64,000 bases of DNA from Phaeobacter piscinae (GTDB lineage: Bacteria > Pseudomonadota > Alphaproteobacteria > Rhodobacterales > Rhodobacteraceae), in assembly GCF_002407245.1 (NCBI RefSeq), contig NZ_CP010685.1:4466-68465 (forward strand). The letters run 5' to 3'. Position numbers and translations under genes: made by a program. The number at the start of each line of letters is the position of its first letter. Positions within the stretch are counted from its first letter, which is position 1. The notes under the pieces are model-generated. The model saw only the letters and a program-made list of their open reading frames with translations, was not told the origin of the DNA and made no database searches. Shown here in pieces: positions 27,901-37,569 of the stretch.

Positions 27901-29352
27901 TCAAAACAGAAAGTCATCCGCCCTGAGAGCGTCCAGCGCAATGTCCTGCAGGGTCAGGGACCAGCCGTTGTCATCCCGGATCACCAGATCTGTGCCCCGG
28001 ACCTCAAGGTGATCATCGCGCAGATCGGCAAAATCCGAGATCCCGGTGGTGGCGCGCATATCAAGGCGGTCGTCGCGCTGAAAATCAATCACCACATCGG
28101 CCCCTTGCGAGAACACAAAGACATCCGCACCGCGCCCGCCGGCCATCCGGTCATTGCCGTCGCCGCCGTCCAGCCTGTCTTGTCCGGCGCCACCTTTCAG
28201 CGTGTCGCGTCCGCGCCCGCCCTCCAGCGCGTCATGGCCCTTGCCGCCTTGCAGCCGGTCGCTGCCCTGACCGCCGCTCAACTCATCCCCGCCGCGCGCC
28301 CCGGCCAGCGTGTCGCGCCCGGCGTTGCCCAGCAGTTCATTGGGAGCGCCATTGCCGATCAGATGGTCGTTGCCGGCCCCGCCCCAGGCGTCTTCGATCA
28401 GATTGAGGGTGCGGCCATCCACCCGCACGGCGGCGGCCATGGCCACATTGTTCTCCAGCGCTCCGATGCTGGAATATTGCCCGGGCCGCAGATCGATCCG
28501 GCTGTTGGTCTCAATATCGGAGGCATCCATCAGATCCTGCCCGCCGGCATCCCAGATCGTCAGGCTGACATTGCGCGCCACCCCGTCGCCGCCCTGCACG
28601 GTCATGCCATCCGCGCCATATTGATAAGCCAGGGTGCCGCGCCCGTCGCCGGCGCCCAGATAGACCGTGGCATCGGTGCGGGTCTCCGTATTGGCGCCAT
28701 AAAGCGCCTGCAATGCCTGAATGTCCCATAGCATCGGCGTCAACGCCCAGCCCTGGAGGTCATACGCCACGTCTTCTTCGCCCGGGTGCGCCACATAAGA
28801 CATCACTGTGAACTGGCCGTTGGTGGCCGTGTTATCAGGCATCTCATTGGGGTGGTGCAGCCCCAGCGCATGGCCCAGCTCATGCAGATAGGTGTTCCAG
28901 CTGGTGTGGCCCAGCATTGGTCCAATCCCCGGCACATATTGATCGGGGTTGTTGCTGTTGATCCAGAGATCCCCCGCAGCCGACGGGTTGGTGCCGAGGT
29001 CGGAAGGGTCGGGGAAATCGGCAACGAAGCCAAACAACCCGTCTTCCGAAAAATGGGCGCTGGCAAAGGTCAGATCCGCGATCCCGTCCTGAGCCGGGAT
29101 CAGGTTCAGATTGGCCACCTCATTCCAGGCCGCAACCGCCTGCAGCATCATCTGCTGCTCAGCGGGATCCATATTCACGCTGGCGCCTTCGGGAAGATAA
29201 CTGCCGCCGATGTCATAATCGCCAAAAACCGGATCATAATCGTAATACGCCGGGATCGAGGTGAGAAACTGATAGCGAATGACGTCGCTGCCCTCATGCC
29301 AGCCTTCGGCACCCCCAACCAGAAGCGCCCGGTAATCTTGATAGGTTGGCAT
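27901..29352 (-). CDS. Serralysin-type M10 metalloprotease with RTX repeats
   Basis: A secreted zinc protease of 483 residues. The zinc motif HELGHALGLHH is at residues 157-167 and fits HExxHxxGxxH exactly. The Met-turn FTVMSY follows at 181-186, as in serralysins. A block of RTX nonapeptides lies at about residues 330-420 and the protein ends in ALRADDFLF, a type I secretion signal. ATG 29352 has GGGGGA upstream; a start at 29397 lacks one. It is divergent from rfbC and convergent with the propeller RTX gene. It may process matrix or host proteins. No serralysin inhibitor gene is visible nearby. Confidence 0.92.
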   Translation of the reverse strand: MPTYQDYRALLVGGAEGWHEGSDVIRYQFLTSIPAYYDYDPVFGDYDIGGSYLPEGASVNMDPAEQQMMLQAVAAWNEVANLNLIPAQDGIADLTFASAHFSEDGLFGFVADFPDPSDLGTNPSAAGDLWINSNNPDQYVPGIGPMLGHTSWNTYLHELGHALGLHHPNEMPDNTATNGQFTVMSYVAHPGEEDVAYDLQGWALTPMLWDIQALQALYGANTETRTDATVYLGAGDGRGTLAYQYGADGMTVQGGDGVARNVSLTIWDAGGQDLMDASDIETNSRIDLRPGQYSSIGALENNVAMAAAVRVDGRTLNLIEDAWGGAGNDHLIGNGAPNELLGNAGRDTLAGARGGDELSGGQGSDRLQGGKGHDALEGGRGRDTLKGGAGQDRLDGGDGNDRMAGGRGADVFVFSQGADVVIDFQRDDRLDMRATTGISDFADLRDDHLEVRGTDLVIRDDNGWSLTLQDIALDALRADDFLF

Positions 29353-29562
29353 CTTTATATCCCCCGTTTTGATCTGTGGCTCCGGCCAGCCTATCAAGGC
29401 ATTGCGGAGATATATTTAATTTCCCATGAAATCATATGTGCTCTCACTGTTTAGCCCACACAGGGCGCAGCGGCAGGCAAAATGTGCCTTTCCCGTGGCG
29501 TCACGCGCGTCTGCGCGTTAGGACAGAAGACAGGACCACGGCAGCAGATCGGGGGAGAGGGC

Positions 29563-30117
29563 ATGCAGATTGAAGACACGGACCTGCCAGGGGTGAAGAT
29601 CCTGACACCGGCGCGGTTTGGCGATGCGCGGGGGTTTTTCTCCGAATGCTGGAACAAGGCGCGGATGGCTGAGGCGGGGCTGGATGTCGATTTCGTACAG
29701 GACAATCATTCGCTGTCGATGGAGGTTGGCACCCTGCGCGGGCTGCATTTTCAGGCGCCGCCCCAGGCTCAGGCCAAGCTGGTGCGCTGTGGTCAGGGGG
29801 CGCTGTTTGATGTGGCGGTGGATATCCGCAAAGGCTCGCCCACCTATGGGCGCTGGACCGGGGTGGAGCTGTCGGCGACAAACGGCCGCCAGCTGCTGAT
29901 CCCGGCGGGGTTCCTGCATGGGTTCATCACCCGCAGCCCTGGCACCGAAGTTCTGTATAAATGCGATGCGTATTACGCGCCGGACTGTGATGGCGCGGTG
30001 GCCTGGGACAGCTGCGGCATTGACTGGGGCTTTGAGGGCACACCGGTGCTTTCTGAAAAGGATGCTGCGGCGCCGCGGTTTGAAGACTTCGACAGCCCCT
30101 TCGTGTGGGAAGGATAA
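29563..30117 (+). CDS. rfbC: dTDP-4-dehydrorhamnose 3,5-epimerase
   Basis: Third enzyme of dTDP-L-rhamnose synthesis, 184 residues. GDARGFFSECWNKARM and DNHSLSMEVGTLRGLHFQAPPQAQ are characteristic of RmlC, with the catalytic histidine in GLHFQ. IPAGFLHGF is the second core motif. ATG 29563 is preceded by GGGGGAGAGG; earlier in-frame sequence lacks protein character. It opens the rfbCBDA operon and lies three bases from rfbB. Confidence 0.96.
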   Translation: MQIEDTDLPGVKILTPARFGDARGFFSECWNKARMAEAGLDVDFVQDNHSLSMEVGTLRGLHFQAPPQAQAKLVRCGQGALFDVAVDIRKGSPTYGRWTGVELSATNGRQLLIPAGFLHGFITRSPGTEVLYKCDAYYAPDCDGAVAWDSCGIDWGFEGTPVLSEKDAAAPRFEDFDSPFVWEG

Positions 30118-30120
30118 GAG

Positions 30121-31173
30121 ATGAAGATTTTGGTGACAGGTGGCGCTGGGTTCATCGGCTCGGCCGTCGTCCGACTGGCCGTGGCGCGGGGCCATCAGGT
30201 GGTCAATCTGGATGCGCTGACCTATGCGGCCTGTCTGGACAATGTGGCGGCTGTGGCGGACAGCCCGCTCTATGCCTTTGAGCAGGTCGATATCCGCGAT
30301 CGCGCCGCATTAGACACTGTTTTTACCCGCCACCGCCCGGATGTGGTGATGCATCTGGCCGCCGAGAGCCACGTGGACCGCTCCATCGACGGGCCGGGGG
30401 ATTTCATCGAGACCAATATCACCGGCACCTATCAGATGCTGGAGGCGGCGCGCAAATACTGGGCCGAGGCGGGGCGTCCCGAGGGGTTCCGCTTCCATCA
30501 TATCTCCACCGATGAGGTCTATGGCAGCCTGCCTGCGGACCCGAGCGTGATGTTCACCGAAGAGACAGGCTATGATCCGCGCTCGCCCTATTCCGCCAGC
30601 AAGGCCGCCAGCGACCATCTGGTGCGTGCCTGGGGCGAGACCTATGGGCTGCCGGTGGTGCTGACCAATTGTTCCAACAACTACGGCCCCTATCATTTCC
30701 CGGAAAAGCTGATCCCGGTGGTGATCCTCAATGCGCTGGCAGGAAAACCGCTGCCGATCTACGGCGATGGCTCCAATGTGCGCGACTGGCTTTATGTGGA
30801 GGATCACGCCGATGCGCTGCTGTTGGTGGTGGCCAAGGGGCGCGTTGGGCGCAGCTACAATATCGGCGGCGAGAATGAGCGCAGCAATCTGGAGCTGGTC
30901 GAGACGCTCTGTGCGATCCTTGACGAGAAACGGCCGCGGGAGGACGGGGGGTCTTACAAGGATCAGATCACATTTGTCACCGACCGCCCGGGCCATGATG
31001 CGCGCTATGCCATTGATCCCAGCCGCATCCGCGACGAACTCGGCTGGCGGCCCAGCGTCACCGTTGAGGAAGGTCTGGCGCGCACGGTGCAATGGTATCT
31101 GGACAATGAGGCCTGGTGGCAGGCCTTGCAAAACCGCGACGGCGTCGGCCAGCGGCTGGGGGTCAAGGCGTGA
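30121..31173 (+). CDS. rfbB: dTDP-glucose 4,6-dehydratase
   Basis: Second enzyme of the rhamnose pathway, 350 residues. [13 protein letters not shown] binds [18 protein letters not shown] and STDEVYGSL hold active-site residues, and YSASK gives the catalytic Tyr and Lys. [17 protein letters not shown] is a strong RmlB signature. The next gene rfbD starts 151 bp after its stop. Confidence 0.97.
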   Translation: MKILVTGGAGFIGSAVVRLAVARGHQVVNLDALTYAACLDNVAAVADSPLYAFEQVDIRDRAALDTVFTRHRPDVVMHLAAESHVDRSIDGPGDFIETNITGTYQMLEAARKYWAEAGRPEGFRFHHISTDEVYGSLPADPSVMFTEETGYDPRSPYSASKAASDHLVRAWGETYGLPVVLTNCSNNYGPYHFPEKLIPVVILNALAGKPLPIYGDGSNVRDWLYVEDHADALLLVVAKGRVGRSYNIGGENERSNLELVETLCAILDEKRPREDGGSYKDQITFVTDRPGHDARYAIDPSRIRDELGWRPSVTVEEGLARTVQWYLDNEAWWQALQNRDGVGQRLGVKA

Positions 31174-31324
31174 TCTGCAACCGGCTACATAGGGCGCGCC
31201 TGGCCTTGGGAAGATGCAGGGCGCCTGCCGGGCAGCGGGACGGGCAGCAGGACGGGGATATTGTGGGCCAGCAGAGAAATGCCCCTGCCCGTGGGCAGAC
31301 CAAGGAACCTAAAGGGAGCCGCAT
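31174..31324. other. 151-bp gap within the rfb operon
   Basis: No coding frame with protein character. It contains GGAACCTAAAGGGAG (31306-31320), the ribosome binding site for rfbD. No clear terminator hairpin was seen, so rfbC-B and rfbD-A are probably one transcript. Confidence 0.4.
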
Positions 31325-32173
31325 ATGATCCTTGTTTTTGGCAAAACCGGTCAGGTGGCGCGGGAACTGGCGGCGGAGGAAACCGTCACCTGCCTGAGCC
31401 GCGATCAGGCGGATCTCACGGATCCTGCGGCCTGCGCCGAGGTGATCCGCGCCCATGCGCCTGTGGTGGTGATCAATGCCGCCGCCTATACGGTTGTGGA
31501 CCGGGCCGAGGCGGAGGAGGATCTGGCGACACTGATCAATGGCACCACCCCCGGGGTCATGGCCGAAACCTGTGCCACGCTGGGCATTCCCTTTGTCACC
31601 CTCTCCACCGATTATGTTTTTGACGGCAAGGGCAGCAGTCCCTGGCATCCGGATGAACCGGTGGCGCCGCTCAATGCCTATGGGCGTTCCAAACAGGTGG
31701 GCGAGGCGGCCGTGCGCCTGGCGGGGGGGACGCATGTGATCCTGCGCACCTCCTGGGTGGTGTCGGCCCATGGCAGCAATTTCGTCAAGACCATGCTGCG
31801 TCTGGGCAGGGCGCGCGAGCGGATGCGCGTGGTGGCCGATCAGATCGGCGCGCCGACCCCGGCGCGCGCCATCGCCGCCGCCTGTATCGAGATTGCCCGC
31901 CAGCTGATCGCAGACCCTGAAAAATCCGGCACCTATCATTTTGCAGGCGAGCCGGAGACCAGCTGGGCCGGGGTCGCGACCGAGATTTTCACCGCGGCGG
32001 CCATCCCCTGTGCGGTGGCGGAAATCCCCAGTTCCGCCTATCCGACCCCGGCGCCACGGCCATTGAATTCGCGGTTGGATTGCAGCACGCTGGAGACGGT
32101 TTTTGGCATCACGCGCCCGGACTGGCAGGCCGGGCTAAAGGATATTCTGAAAGATCTGGGAGAGCGGGCATGA
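31325..32173 (+). CDS. rfbD: dTDP-4-dehydrorhamnose reductase
   Basis: Final step to dTDP-L-rhamnose, 282 residues. The N-terminus [15 protein letters not shown] is the NADPH-binding motif of Rml[17 protein letters not shown] is a family signature, and YGRSK supplies the catalytic Tyr and Lys. It has the substrate region [17 protein letters not shown]. The start has AAAGGGAG upstream. Its stop overlaps the rfbA start by four bases. Confidence 0.96.
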   Translation: MILVFGKTGQVARELAAEETVTCLSRDQADLTDPAACAEVIRAHAPVVVINAAAYTVVDRAEAEEDLATLINGTTPGVMAETCATLGIPFVTLSTDYVFDGKGSSPWHPDEPVAPLNAYGRSKQVGEAAVRLAGGTHVILRTSWVVSAHGSNFVKTMLRLGRARERMRVVADQIGAPTPARAIAAACIEIARQLIADPEKSGTYHFAGEPETSWAGVATEIFTAAAIPCAVAEIPSSAYPTPAPRPLNSRLDCSTLETVFGITRPDWQAGLKDILKDLGERA

Positions 32174-33060
32174 CCACAGGCACATCCGGCGCGGGCCGCA
32201 AAGGCATCATTCTGGCAGGCGGCTCCGGCACCCGGCTTTACCCGATCACCATGGCGGTCTCCAAACAGCTCTTGCCGCTCTATGACAAGCCGATGATCTA
32301 CTATCCCCTGTCGGTGCTGATGCTGGCGGGCATTCGCGAGATCTGCGTCATCACCACGCCGCAGGATCAGGATCAGTTCACCCGGCTTCTGGGCGATGGC
32401 AGCCAATGGGGCATCTCTCTCACCTATGTGGAGCAGCCCAGCCCCGACGGTCTGGCGCAGGCCTTTGTGCTGGCCGAAGAGTTTCTGGATGGCGCGCCCT
32501 CGGCGCTGGTGCTGGGGGACAATGTGTTCTTTGGCCATGGTCTGCCGAAACTCCTGGCGGCGGCGGATGCGCAGACCAGCGGCGGCACTGTTTTTGGCTA
32601 TCACGTGGCCGATCCCGAACGCTATGGCGTGGTGGATTTCGACGCCGAGGGCCGCGCCCGCGAGATCATCGAAAAACCCGCTGTGCCGCCGTCGAATTAT
32701 GCGGTGACGGGGCTGTATTTCCTGGATGGCAGCGCGCCGGAACGGGCGCGGCAGGTCACCCCCAGCCCCCGCGGCGAGCTGGAGATCACCGATCTGTTGC
32801 AGATGTATCTGGACCAAGGCGCCCTCCGGGTGGAGACCATGGGCCGCGGCTATGCCTGGCTGGACACCGGCACCCATGGATCGCTGCTGGATGCGGGCAA
32901 TTTCGTGCGCACCCTGCAGGAGCGTCAGGGGCTGCAGACCGGCTGCCCTGAGGAAATCGCCTATGAGGCGGGCTGGATTGATGCCGCCCAGCTGCGCACC
33001 CGCGCCGAGATGTTCGCCAAAAACGCTTATGGCGCCTATCTGGAACGGCTGCTGGACTGA
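32170..33060 (+). CDS. rfbA: Glucose-1-phosphate thymidylyltransferase
   Basis: First enzyme of the rhamnose pathway, making dTDP-glucose, 296 residues. [20 protein letters not shown] and [18 protein letters not shown] are diagnostic of RmlA. The start ATG 32170 overlaps rfbD (ATGA). The stop TGA at 33058-33060 directly abuts the stop of the minus-strand acyltransferase, so the two genes converge with no spacer. Confidence 0.97.
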   Translation: MTTGTSGAGRKGIILAGGSGTRLYPITMAVSKQLLPLYDKPMIYYPLSVLMLAGIREICVITTPQDQDQFTRLLGDGSQWGISLTYVEQPSPDGLAQAFVLAEEFLDGAPSALVLGDNVFFGHGLPKLLAAADAQTSGGTVFGYHVADPERYGVVDFDAEGRAREIIEKPAVPPSNYAVTGLYFLDGSAPERARQVTPSPRGELEITDLLQMYLDQGALRVETMGRGYAWLDTGTHGSLLDAGNFVRTLQERQGLQTGCPEEIAYEAGWIDAAQLRTRAEMFAKNAYGAYLERLLD

Positions 33061-33948
33061 TCAGGCCGAGCGCACAATGCGCGTCAGGCGGTCTGAAATA
33101 CGGCGGATTTGTTTGGACACCGGTCCCAGTCTGCGGCCTTCAGGCAGGGTGATTGCTCTGCTCAATGAGGCGCGCGCGACATCAACCGGAGCTGCCAGCG
33201 CCTGCAGGTCTGCGGCGGTGATCCAGCGTTCCTCCCGTTTGGCCAGGTTGGCTTTTTCCGGCTCGAAGGCTTTGCAGAACCGGCGCGGATGCCCCATCTT
33301 GAAGGCGGCCAGTGTTTCCAATGGATAGTCCCACCAAGCCGTGGCCTCCAGCCGAGCGATCAGCGGCGCTGCAAACCGGTATTTCAATACCCGGGCCGGC
33401 ACGCCGCCAACAACGGCATAGGGCGGCACATCCTTGGTGACGATGGCGCCTGCGGCCACCACTGCGCCATTGCCGATAGTGATTCCGCCGGCCATCTGCA
33501 CCCCGCGCCCGATCCAGACGTCATTGCCAATGCGCACGGGCGGGGTTTTGGTATTGAACCGGGCGTGTGGTTCATAGCTCTCGGCGCCCAGGTTGCGGGC
33601 GAGTTTGGCGTAGTAGGGCCCATAGCTGAACGGGTGGGAAGACACCCGCCGGATCGGGTGGCGATCCCCCAGGACCCGCAGCCCGGCCGCAATTGAACAG
33701 AAGGCTCCAGCGGACCAGTTGCGGGAGGGGGAGTGGCTGTAGCTCATGTAGCCAATACTGCTCAGCGGCAGCAGGCCACCTGCTTTCAGCCCGTGCCGGG
33801 TGACAACCGAGAGGTTCAGATCCGGTGGAAAGCTGAGCCGTTTGAGCGCGGTCAGATCCCGTTCGTCACGCCAGGGTTTCGGCATCACATGGCGGTCGGC
33901 CAGCAGTTTGCGCATGCTGTCGGTCACCCGAAGAGTTGTCGGTTTCAT
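33061..33948 (-). CDS. Hexapeptide-repeat acyltransferase (CatB-like)
   Basis: A 295-residue left-handed beta-helix acyltransferase. The hexapeptide region contains [24 protein letters not shown] and [21 protein letters not shown], ending in [20 protein letters not shown], which matches the CatB/xenobiotic acyltransferase group. An N-terminal part of about 75 residues precedes it. It probably O- or N-acetylates a sugar of the polysaccharide. It converges with rfbA and is followed on the 5' side by an AT-richer leader (33949-34000). Confidence 0.85.
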   Translation of the reverse strand: MKPTTLRVTDSMRKLLADRHVMPKPWRDERDLTALKRLSFPPDLNLSVVTRHGLKAGGLLPLSSIGYMSYSHSPSRNWSAGAFCSIAAGLRVLGDRHPIRRVSSHPFSYGPYYAKLARNLGAESYEPHARFNTKTPPVRIGNDVWIGRGVQMAGGITIGNGAVVAAGAIVTKDVPPYAVVGGVPARVLKYRFAAPLIARLEATAWWDYPLETLAAFKMGHPRRFCKAFEPEKANLAKREERWITAADLQALAAPVDVARASLSRAITLPEGRRLGPVSKQIRRISDRLTRIVRSA

Positions 33949-34176
33949 CGAAAAAGAAGGACTCTGAATAAAGGTTGTTGCGAAATAATAAGACGACCCG
34001 GAGTCAGGCGGGGTGGGTTTCGCGGTCAGAAATCAACCAGAAACCCAAGGCCAGAAACCGGGGTAAACAGGACAGGAGCAGACTAGCCTCCAAGAGCAGG
34101 GAGGGCCAGTATAAATTCTCTACCTGAGATTGATTTTCCACACCTGCGGCCTGAGGCGCAGGCGCTGTCTGGCTAC

Positions 34177-34210
34177 GCACATGCCCTTCCTAAAAGAGAG
34201 GGGCATGTGC
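34177..34210. repeat. Hairpin between acyltransferase and export lipoprotein genes
   Basis: A perfect 10-bp inverted repeat GCACATGCCC / GGGCATGTGC with a 14-base loop. It follows the export lipoprotein stop (minus strand) by 24 bp and may act as its terminator or as an mRNA 3'-end stabiliser, although no T tract follows on that strand. Confidence 0.5.
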
Positions 34211-34234
34211 CTGTCGTTTCCCAGCAGTGGCTGA

Positions 34235-35374
34235 TCAGAGCGCGCCTGCGCGGCTGAAGACGCCGAAGAAGTTGCCGATGATATTGGAGATGGTCAGCGC
34301 ATCATTCACTGGCGCCTCGGTGGCGATCAACAGATCCCCGGAGTTGATCTGAAACCGGCGCGCCGAGAACAGCCCGTCAGCTGAGGTGAGATCCAGCGTG
34401 AACACCACCCGGGGCTGGCGCGGACCACGCTGGCCCGGCGCGAGGGCGCTGTCGGGGTATTCGCGCAGCACCAAAAGCCCCTGCGGATCAGCGCGGCTGT
34501 CCTGAAAGCCGCCCGCCACCGACATGGCATCCATTGCCGACATCTGATCCTTGGTGAACGTGTGCAGATCCTCACGGCCGGTGGCCCCGAAAGACAGGAA
34601 ATAACGCGCGTCCTCTTCCACAAACACCCGGTCGCCGCCGCGCAGGAGCGTGTCGCGGCGCGGATCATTGAGCAGGGTCTCCACCGAGGTGCCATAGATG
34701 CTGCGCCCGCGCACCAGACGGATCTGCGGATTGTTGAGGCTGGCGCTGATGCCGCCGCCCGCTGCAATCAGCCCCATCACCGTGTAATTGCGATCCGGCA
34801 TCGGATAGGTGCCGGGGGTCTCAACGCCGCTGACCAGATCCACCGAATTGCCGCGCCCTTCGGTCATGTCCAGCTGCAGCTGGGCCGAGGGCACGATTTC
34901 TTCCATGGCAGTTTGCAGTTTTTCGCGCGCCAGATCCGGGGTCAGCCCGTTCACATTCACATTGCCCACATAGGGCATGAAGATGCTGCCATTGGCCGCC
35001 ACCGTCACATCCTGCAGCTGCACCATTTTCTCATCCGGGGTGGTCAGCAGGGAATTGTCGCTGCTGTCCCAGATCCGCAGGGTCAGAAGATCCCCGGGCT
35101 GGATGATCTGGGTCTTGGCGCCCTGGGTGGCGCCGATCCATTTCAGCGGACGTTTGCCGCTATGGGCCCCGCCGCTTTCAGGGCCGGTTTCAGGCCAATG
35201 GGCCACCGTCGGCAGAAAGGCGCGGGTGACGGGATAGAGCGCAAAATCGGCATCCGCATCATCGGCGGTTTTCAGGATCTCTTCGCTGGCGGGGGCGCCA
35301 CCGGGCAGGCGACCGCAGGCTGCCGGCAGCAGGGCAAGGCCAAGAGCGGCAAGTAGGAAGGTAAAGCGGCGCAT
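34235..35374 (-). CDS. Outer-membrane polysaccharide export lipoprotein (Wza/KpsD-like)
   Basis: A 379-residue protein that would form the outer-membrane channel for the polysaccharide. The signal peptide MRRFTFLLAALGLALLPAAC ends in a cysteine in a near-lipobox context. The polysaccharide export domain starts at IQPGDLLTLRIWD with VAANGSIFMPYVGNVNVNG, and SLBB-type regions follow (SGVETPGTYPM, VAGGFQDSRAD). It belongs functionally with the Kps-like genes at 3602-6719, although 28 kb away. It is divergent from the reductase at 35483. Confidence 0.9.
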   Translation of the reverse strand: MRRFTFLLAALGLALLPAACGRLPGGAPASEEILKTADDADADFALYPVTRAFLPTVAHWPETGPESGGAHSGKRPLKWIGATQGAKTQIIQPGDLLTLRIWDSSDNSLLTTPDEKMVQLQDVTVAANGSIFMPYVGNVNVNGLTPDLAREKLQTAMEEIVPSAQLQLDMTEGRGNSVDLVSGVETPGTYPMPDRNYTVMGLIAAGGGISASLNNPQIRLVRGRSIYGTSVETLLNDPRRDTLLRGGDRVFVEEDARYFLSFGATGREDLHTFTKDQMSAMDAMSVAGGFQDSRADPQGLLVLREYPDSALAPGQRGPRQPRVVFTLDLTSADGLFSARRFQINSGDLLIATEAPVNDALTISNIIGNFFGVFSRAGAL

Positions 35375-35482
35375 GAGGATCCTTGTCCGAAAACGGCCGA
35401 AAACGGCTTGATTTTTGTTCCCGGCAAGATACTGGGCATGCAGACTGCGTCAACCGCATGGGCAACGGTAACAGGGGGGCTG

Positions 35483-36457
35483 ATGCGTTTTCCACCCACA
35501 TTGAGACCCATATTGATTCTGGGCGCCTCCGGGCGGATCGGCGGGATCCTGCGCCACCAATGGGCCTCTGCCGGGGCGGACCTGCGCTGGCAGCGGCGGG
35601 CGCGGCCTGACGGGGCAGAGCCCGACGCAGCAGGCTGGCATGTCTTTGATCCGCTGGCGGATCCAGAGGCGCTGGCCGCGGCGGCGCGGGGCACGGCGGC
35701 GATCCTTTGTCTGGCGGGTCCGGTGCCCGGCGGCGCGGCGGGCCGGGATCTGAGTGCGCACCAGCTGATGCAACATCGTGATCTGGCGCTGGCCACACTT
35801 GAGGCGGCGGCGCGTGTGCGCGAGGCAGAGACAGGGGCAGGGACAGGCGCGCCGCGGCTGCTGCTGGCCTCTTCGGCGGCGGTCTATGGCGCGGCCCCCG
35901 GCCCCCTGAGCGAGGACATCCCGCTGGCCCCGATGGCCCCTTACGGGGTGGCCAAGGCCGAGATGGAACAGGCCGCACAGGCGCGTGCCGCTGAACTGGG
36001 GCTGGAGATCAGCCTGCTCAGGATCGGCAATATTGCCGGTATTGATGCGATCTTGGGCGGCTGGCGGGCGGGGTTCTGTCTGGATCAATTTGCCGATGGG
36101 CAGACCCCCCGGCGCAGCTATATCGGCCCCCGGACCCTAGCGGAGGTGCTGGCAAGCCTGATCCAATGTCCCGATCTGCCGCAGGTGCTGAACATCGCCC
36201 AGCCGGGCGCGGTGGCGATGGGCGATCTGTTGCAGGCGGCGGGGTTGGACTGTGCCCGCAAACCGGCGCCCGCGCAGGCCATCGCCGAGGTGCGGCTTGA
36301 CGTGACGCGGCTGATCGGGCTTTTGGCGGCACAGCCCGTGCCTGCCGCAGATCTGCCAGCTCGCCTGCCTGTTGCCACAGCCGCTGATCTGGTGGCGGAG
36401 GCGCGCGCGCTCACCCTGCTGCCCCAATCCGCCCCTGATAAGGACACCCGCATATGA
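35483..36457 (+). CDS. NAD(P)-dependent SDR epimerase/reductase
   Basis: A 324-residue extended SDR. ILILGASGRIGGILRHQW is the cofactor motif, ASSAAVYGAAPGPL has the catalytic serine, and YGVAK the Tyr and Lys. ATG 35483 has AGGGGGG just upstream; in-frame ATG 35438 and TTG 35408 are possible. It overlaps a phosphoglycosyltransferase gene by four bases, with a CapD/WbpM-like dehydratase next. By analogy to WbpV/WbpM or WreQ/WreV sets it would reduce a UDP-4-keto-6-deoxy-HexNAc to UDP-QuiNAc or UDP-FucNAc. The exact product is inference. Confidence 0.75.
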   Translation: MRFPPTLRPILILGASGRIGGILRHQWASAGADLRWQRRARPDGAEPDAAGWHVFDPLADPEALAAAARGTAAILCLAGPVPGGAAGRDLSAHQLMQHRDLALATLEAAARVREAETGAGTGAPRLLLASSAAVYGAAPGPLSEDIPLAPMAPYGVAKAEMEQAAQARAAELGLEISLLRIGNIAGIDAILGGWRAGFCLDQFADGQTPRRSYIGPRTLAEVLASLIQCPDLPQVLNIAQPGAVAMGDLLQAAGLDCARKPAPAQAIAEVRLDVTRLIGLLAAQPVPAADLPARLPVATAADLVAEARALTLLPQSAPDKDTRI

Positions 36458-37065
36458 CCTGGCGCAAACGCCTCTTTGATCTCTTCTTTGCCAGCCTTCT
36501 GGTGGTGGTGCTGGGGCCGGTGCTGCTGGGGCTGATGATCTGGCTGCTGCTGAAGGAAGGCCGCCCGCTGTTTTACGTGGCTGAACGGATGAAGGGGGTC
36601 GATCAGCCCTTTGCCCTGTGGAAACTGCGCACCATGCAGGTGGTGGCGCAGGACACCGGGGTCTCCGGCGGCGACAAATCGGCCCGCATCACCAAGACCG
36701 GCGCCTGGCTGCGCGCCAAGCGGCTGGATGAATTCCCGCAGCTGTGGAACATCCTGAAAGGGGATCTCTCCTTTGTCGGGCCGCGCCCGCCGCTGCGCCA
36801 ATATGTCGAGGCCAATCCCGAGCTCTATGCCCGGGTGCTGAAATCGCGCCCTGGGGTCACCGGGCTGGCCTCCATCACCTATCACAAACATGAGGCTGCC
36901 CTGTTGGCGCGCTGCACCACCTCCGCGGAAACCGATCAGGTCTATTCCCGCCTCTGCGTGCCGATGAAGGCGCGGCTGGATCTCATTTACCAGCGTCACC
37001 AGAGCATGTGTTACGACTTTGATCTGGTGTTTCAGACCATCGGCAACCTGTTCCGACGCGGCTGA
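36454..37065 (+). CDS. Undecaprenyl-phosphate sugar phosphotransferase (initiating enzyme)
   Basis: A 203-residue monotopic phosphoglycosyltransferase of the bacterial sugar transferase family. One N-terminal hydrophobic segment (RLFDLFFASLLVVVLGPVLL) precedes the core with LWKLRTMQ, TKTGAWLRAKRLDEFPQLWN and GDLSFVGPRPPL, the family hallmark. It transfers a sugar-1-phosphate onto undecaprenyl phosphate to start repeat-unit assembly. Small size fits the PglC/WbpL-like minimal type. The ATGA overlap with the SDR gene suggests that its donor is the product of that enzyme. Confidence 0.93.
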   Translation: MTWRKRLFDLFFASLLVVVLGPVLLGLMIWLLLKEGRPLFYVAERMKGVDQPFALWKLRTMQVVAQDTGVSGGDKSARITKTGAWLRAKRLDEFPQLWNILKGDLSFVGPRPPLRQYVEANPELYARVLKSRPGVTGLASITYHKHEAALLARCTTSAETDQVYSRLCVPMKARLDLIYQRHQSMCYDFDLVFQTIGNLFRRG

Positions 37066-37569
37066 GGGATGAGATTGCGGGGCGATTCGGCGATTCGCCC
37101 CGGTCCGGGCGGGTCCGGACGGGTGTGTCCTGCCCAAGCTGCCCCCTGGGGCGTGCCCGCGCGCAGAGGGATCGGCCAAACCCTGCGTCAGGCCTGCACA
37201 GACGCCGCCTGGGGGCGCCAAAACGGGCAAATCACCGTCAGACGGCGCTTTTTTGCTGCCCGTGGTTTTGTATTAGCCCCGAAATACGTCTAAAGTGATG
37301 CTCGGGGCGCCCATGAAACCCCCGGCGTAGGGCCTGTCACACCTGCTGCGGAGGGACCAGGGGCACCCGGAGGGATAGACGACGCGAAAGACATCCCGAT
37401 GCCAGAGAGAGCCGTCACATGCGGGTCCGGGGGTCTGGCGCGGGGAATTGATAAAAACGCATTTGAAACGATGCGCGCCAGAAAGACCTCGGCGCCACAT
37501 CGCGACATATAAACAGGCCGCCCGGACTGCGAGGCGGTCACCGGGGACTGGAAGTGGGGACGGCCAGGG
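37066..37569. other. Intergenic region between phosphoglycosyltransferase and dehydratase genes
   Basis: About 500 bp without a convincing gene. A hairpin (GGGGCGA at 37079-37085, TCGCCCC at 37095-37101) directly follows the stop at 37065 and may end the transcript, although no T run follows. A tract GCGCTTTTTT near 37240 follows a short hairpin (CCGT-CAG-ACGG) and could be a second weak terminator. A promoter for the dehydratase gene should lie near 37440-37550. Confidence 0.4.
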
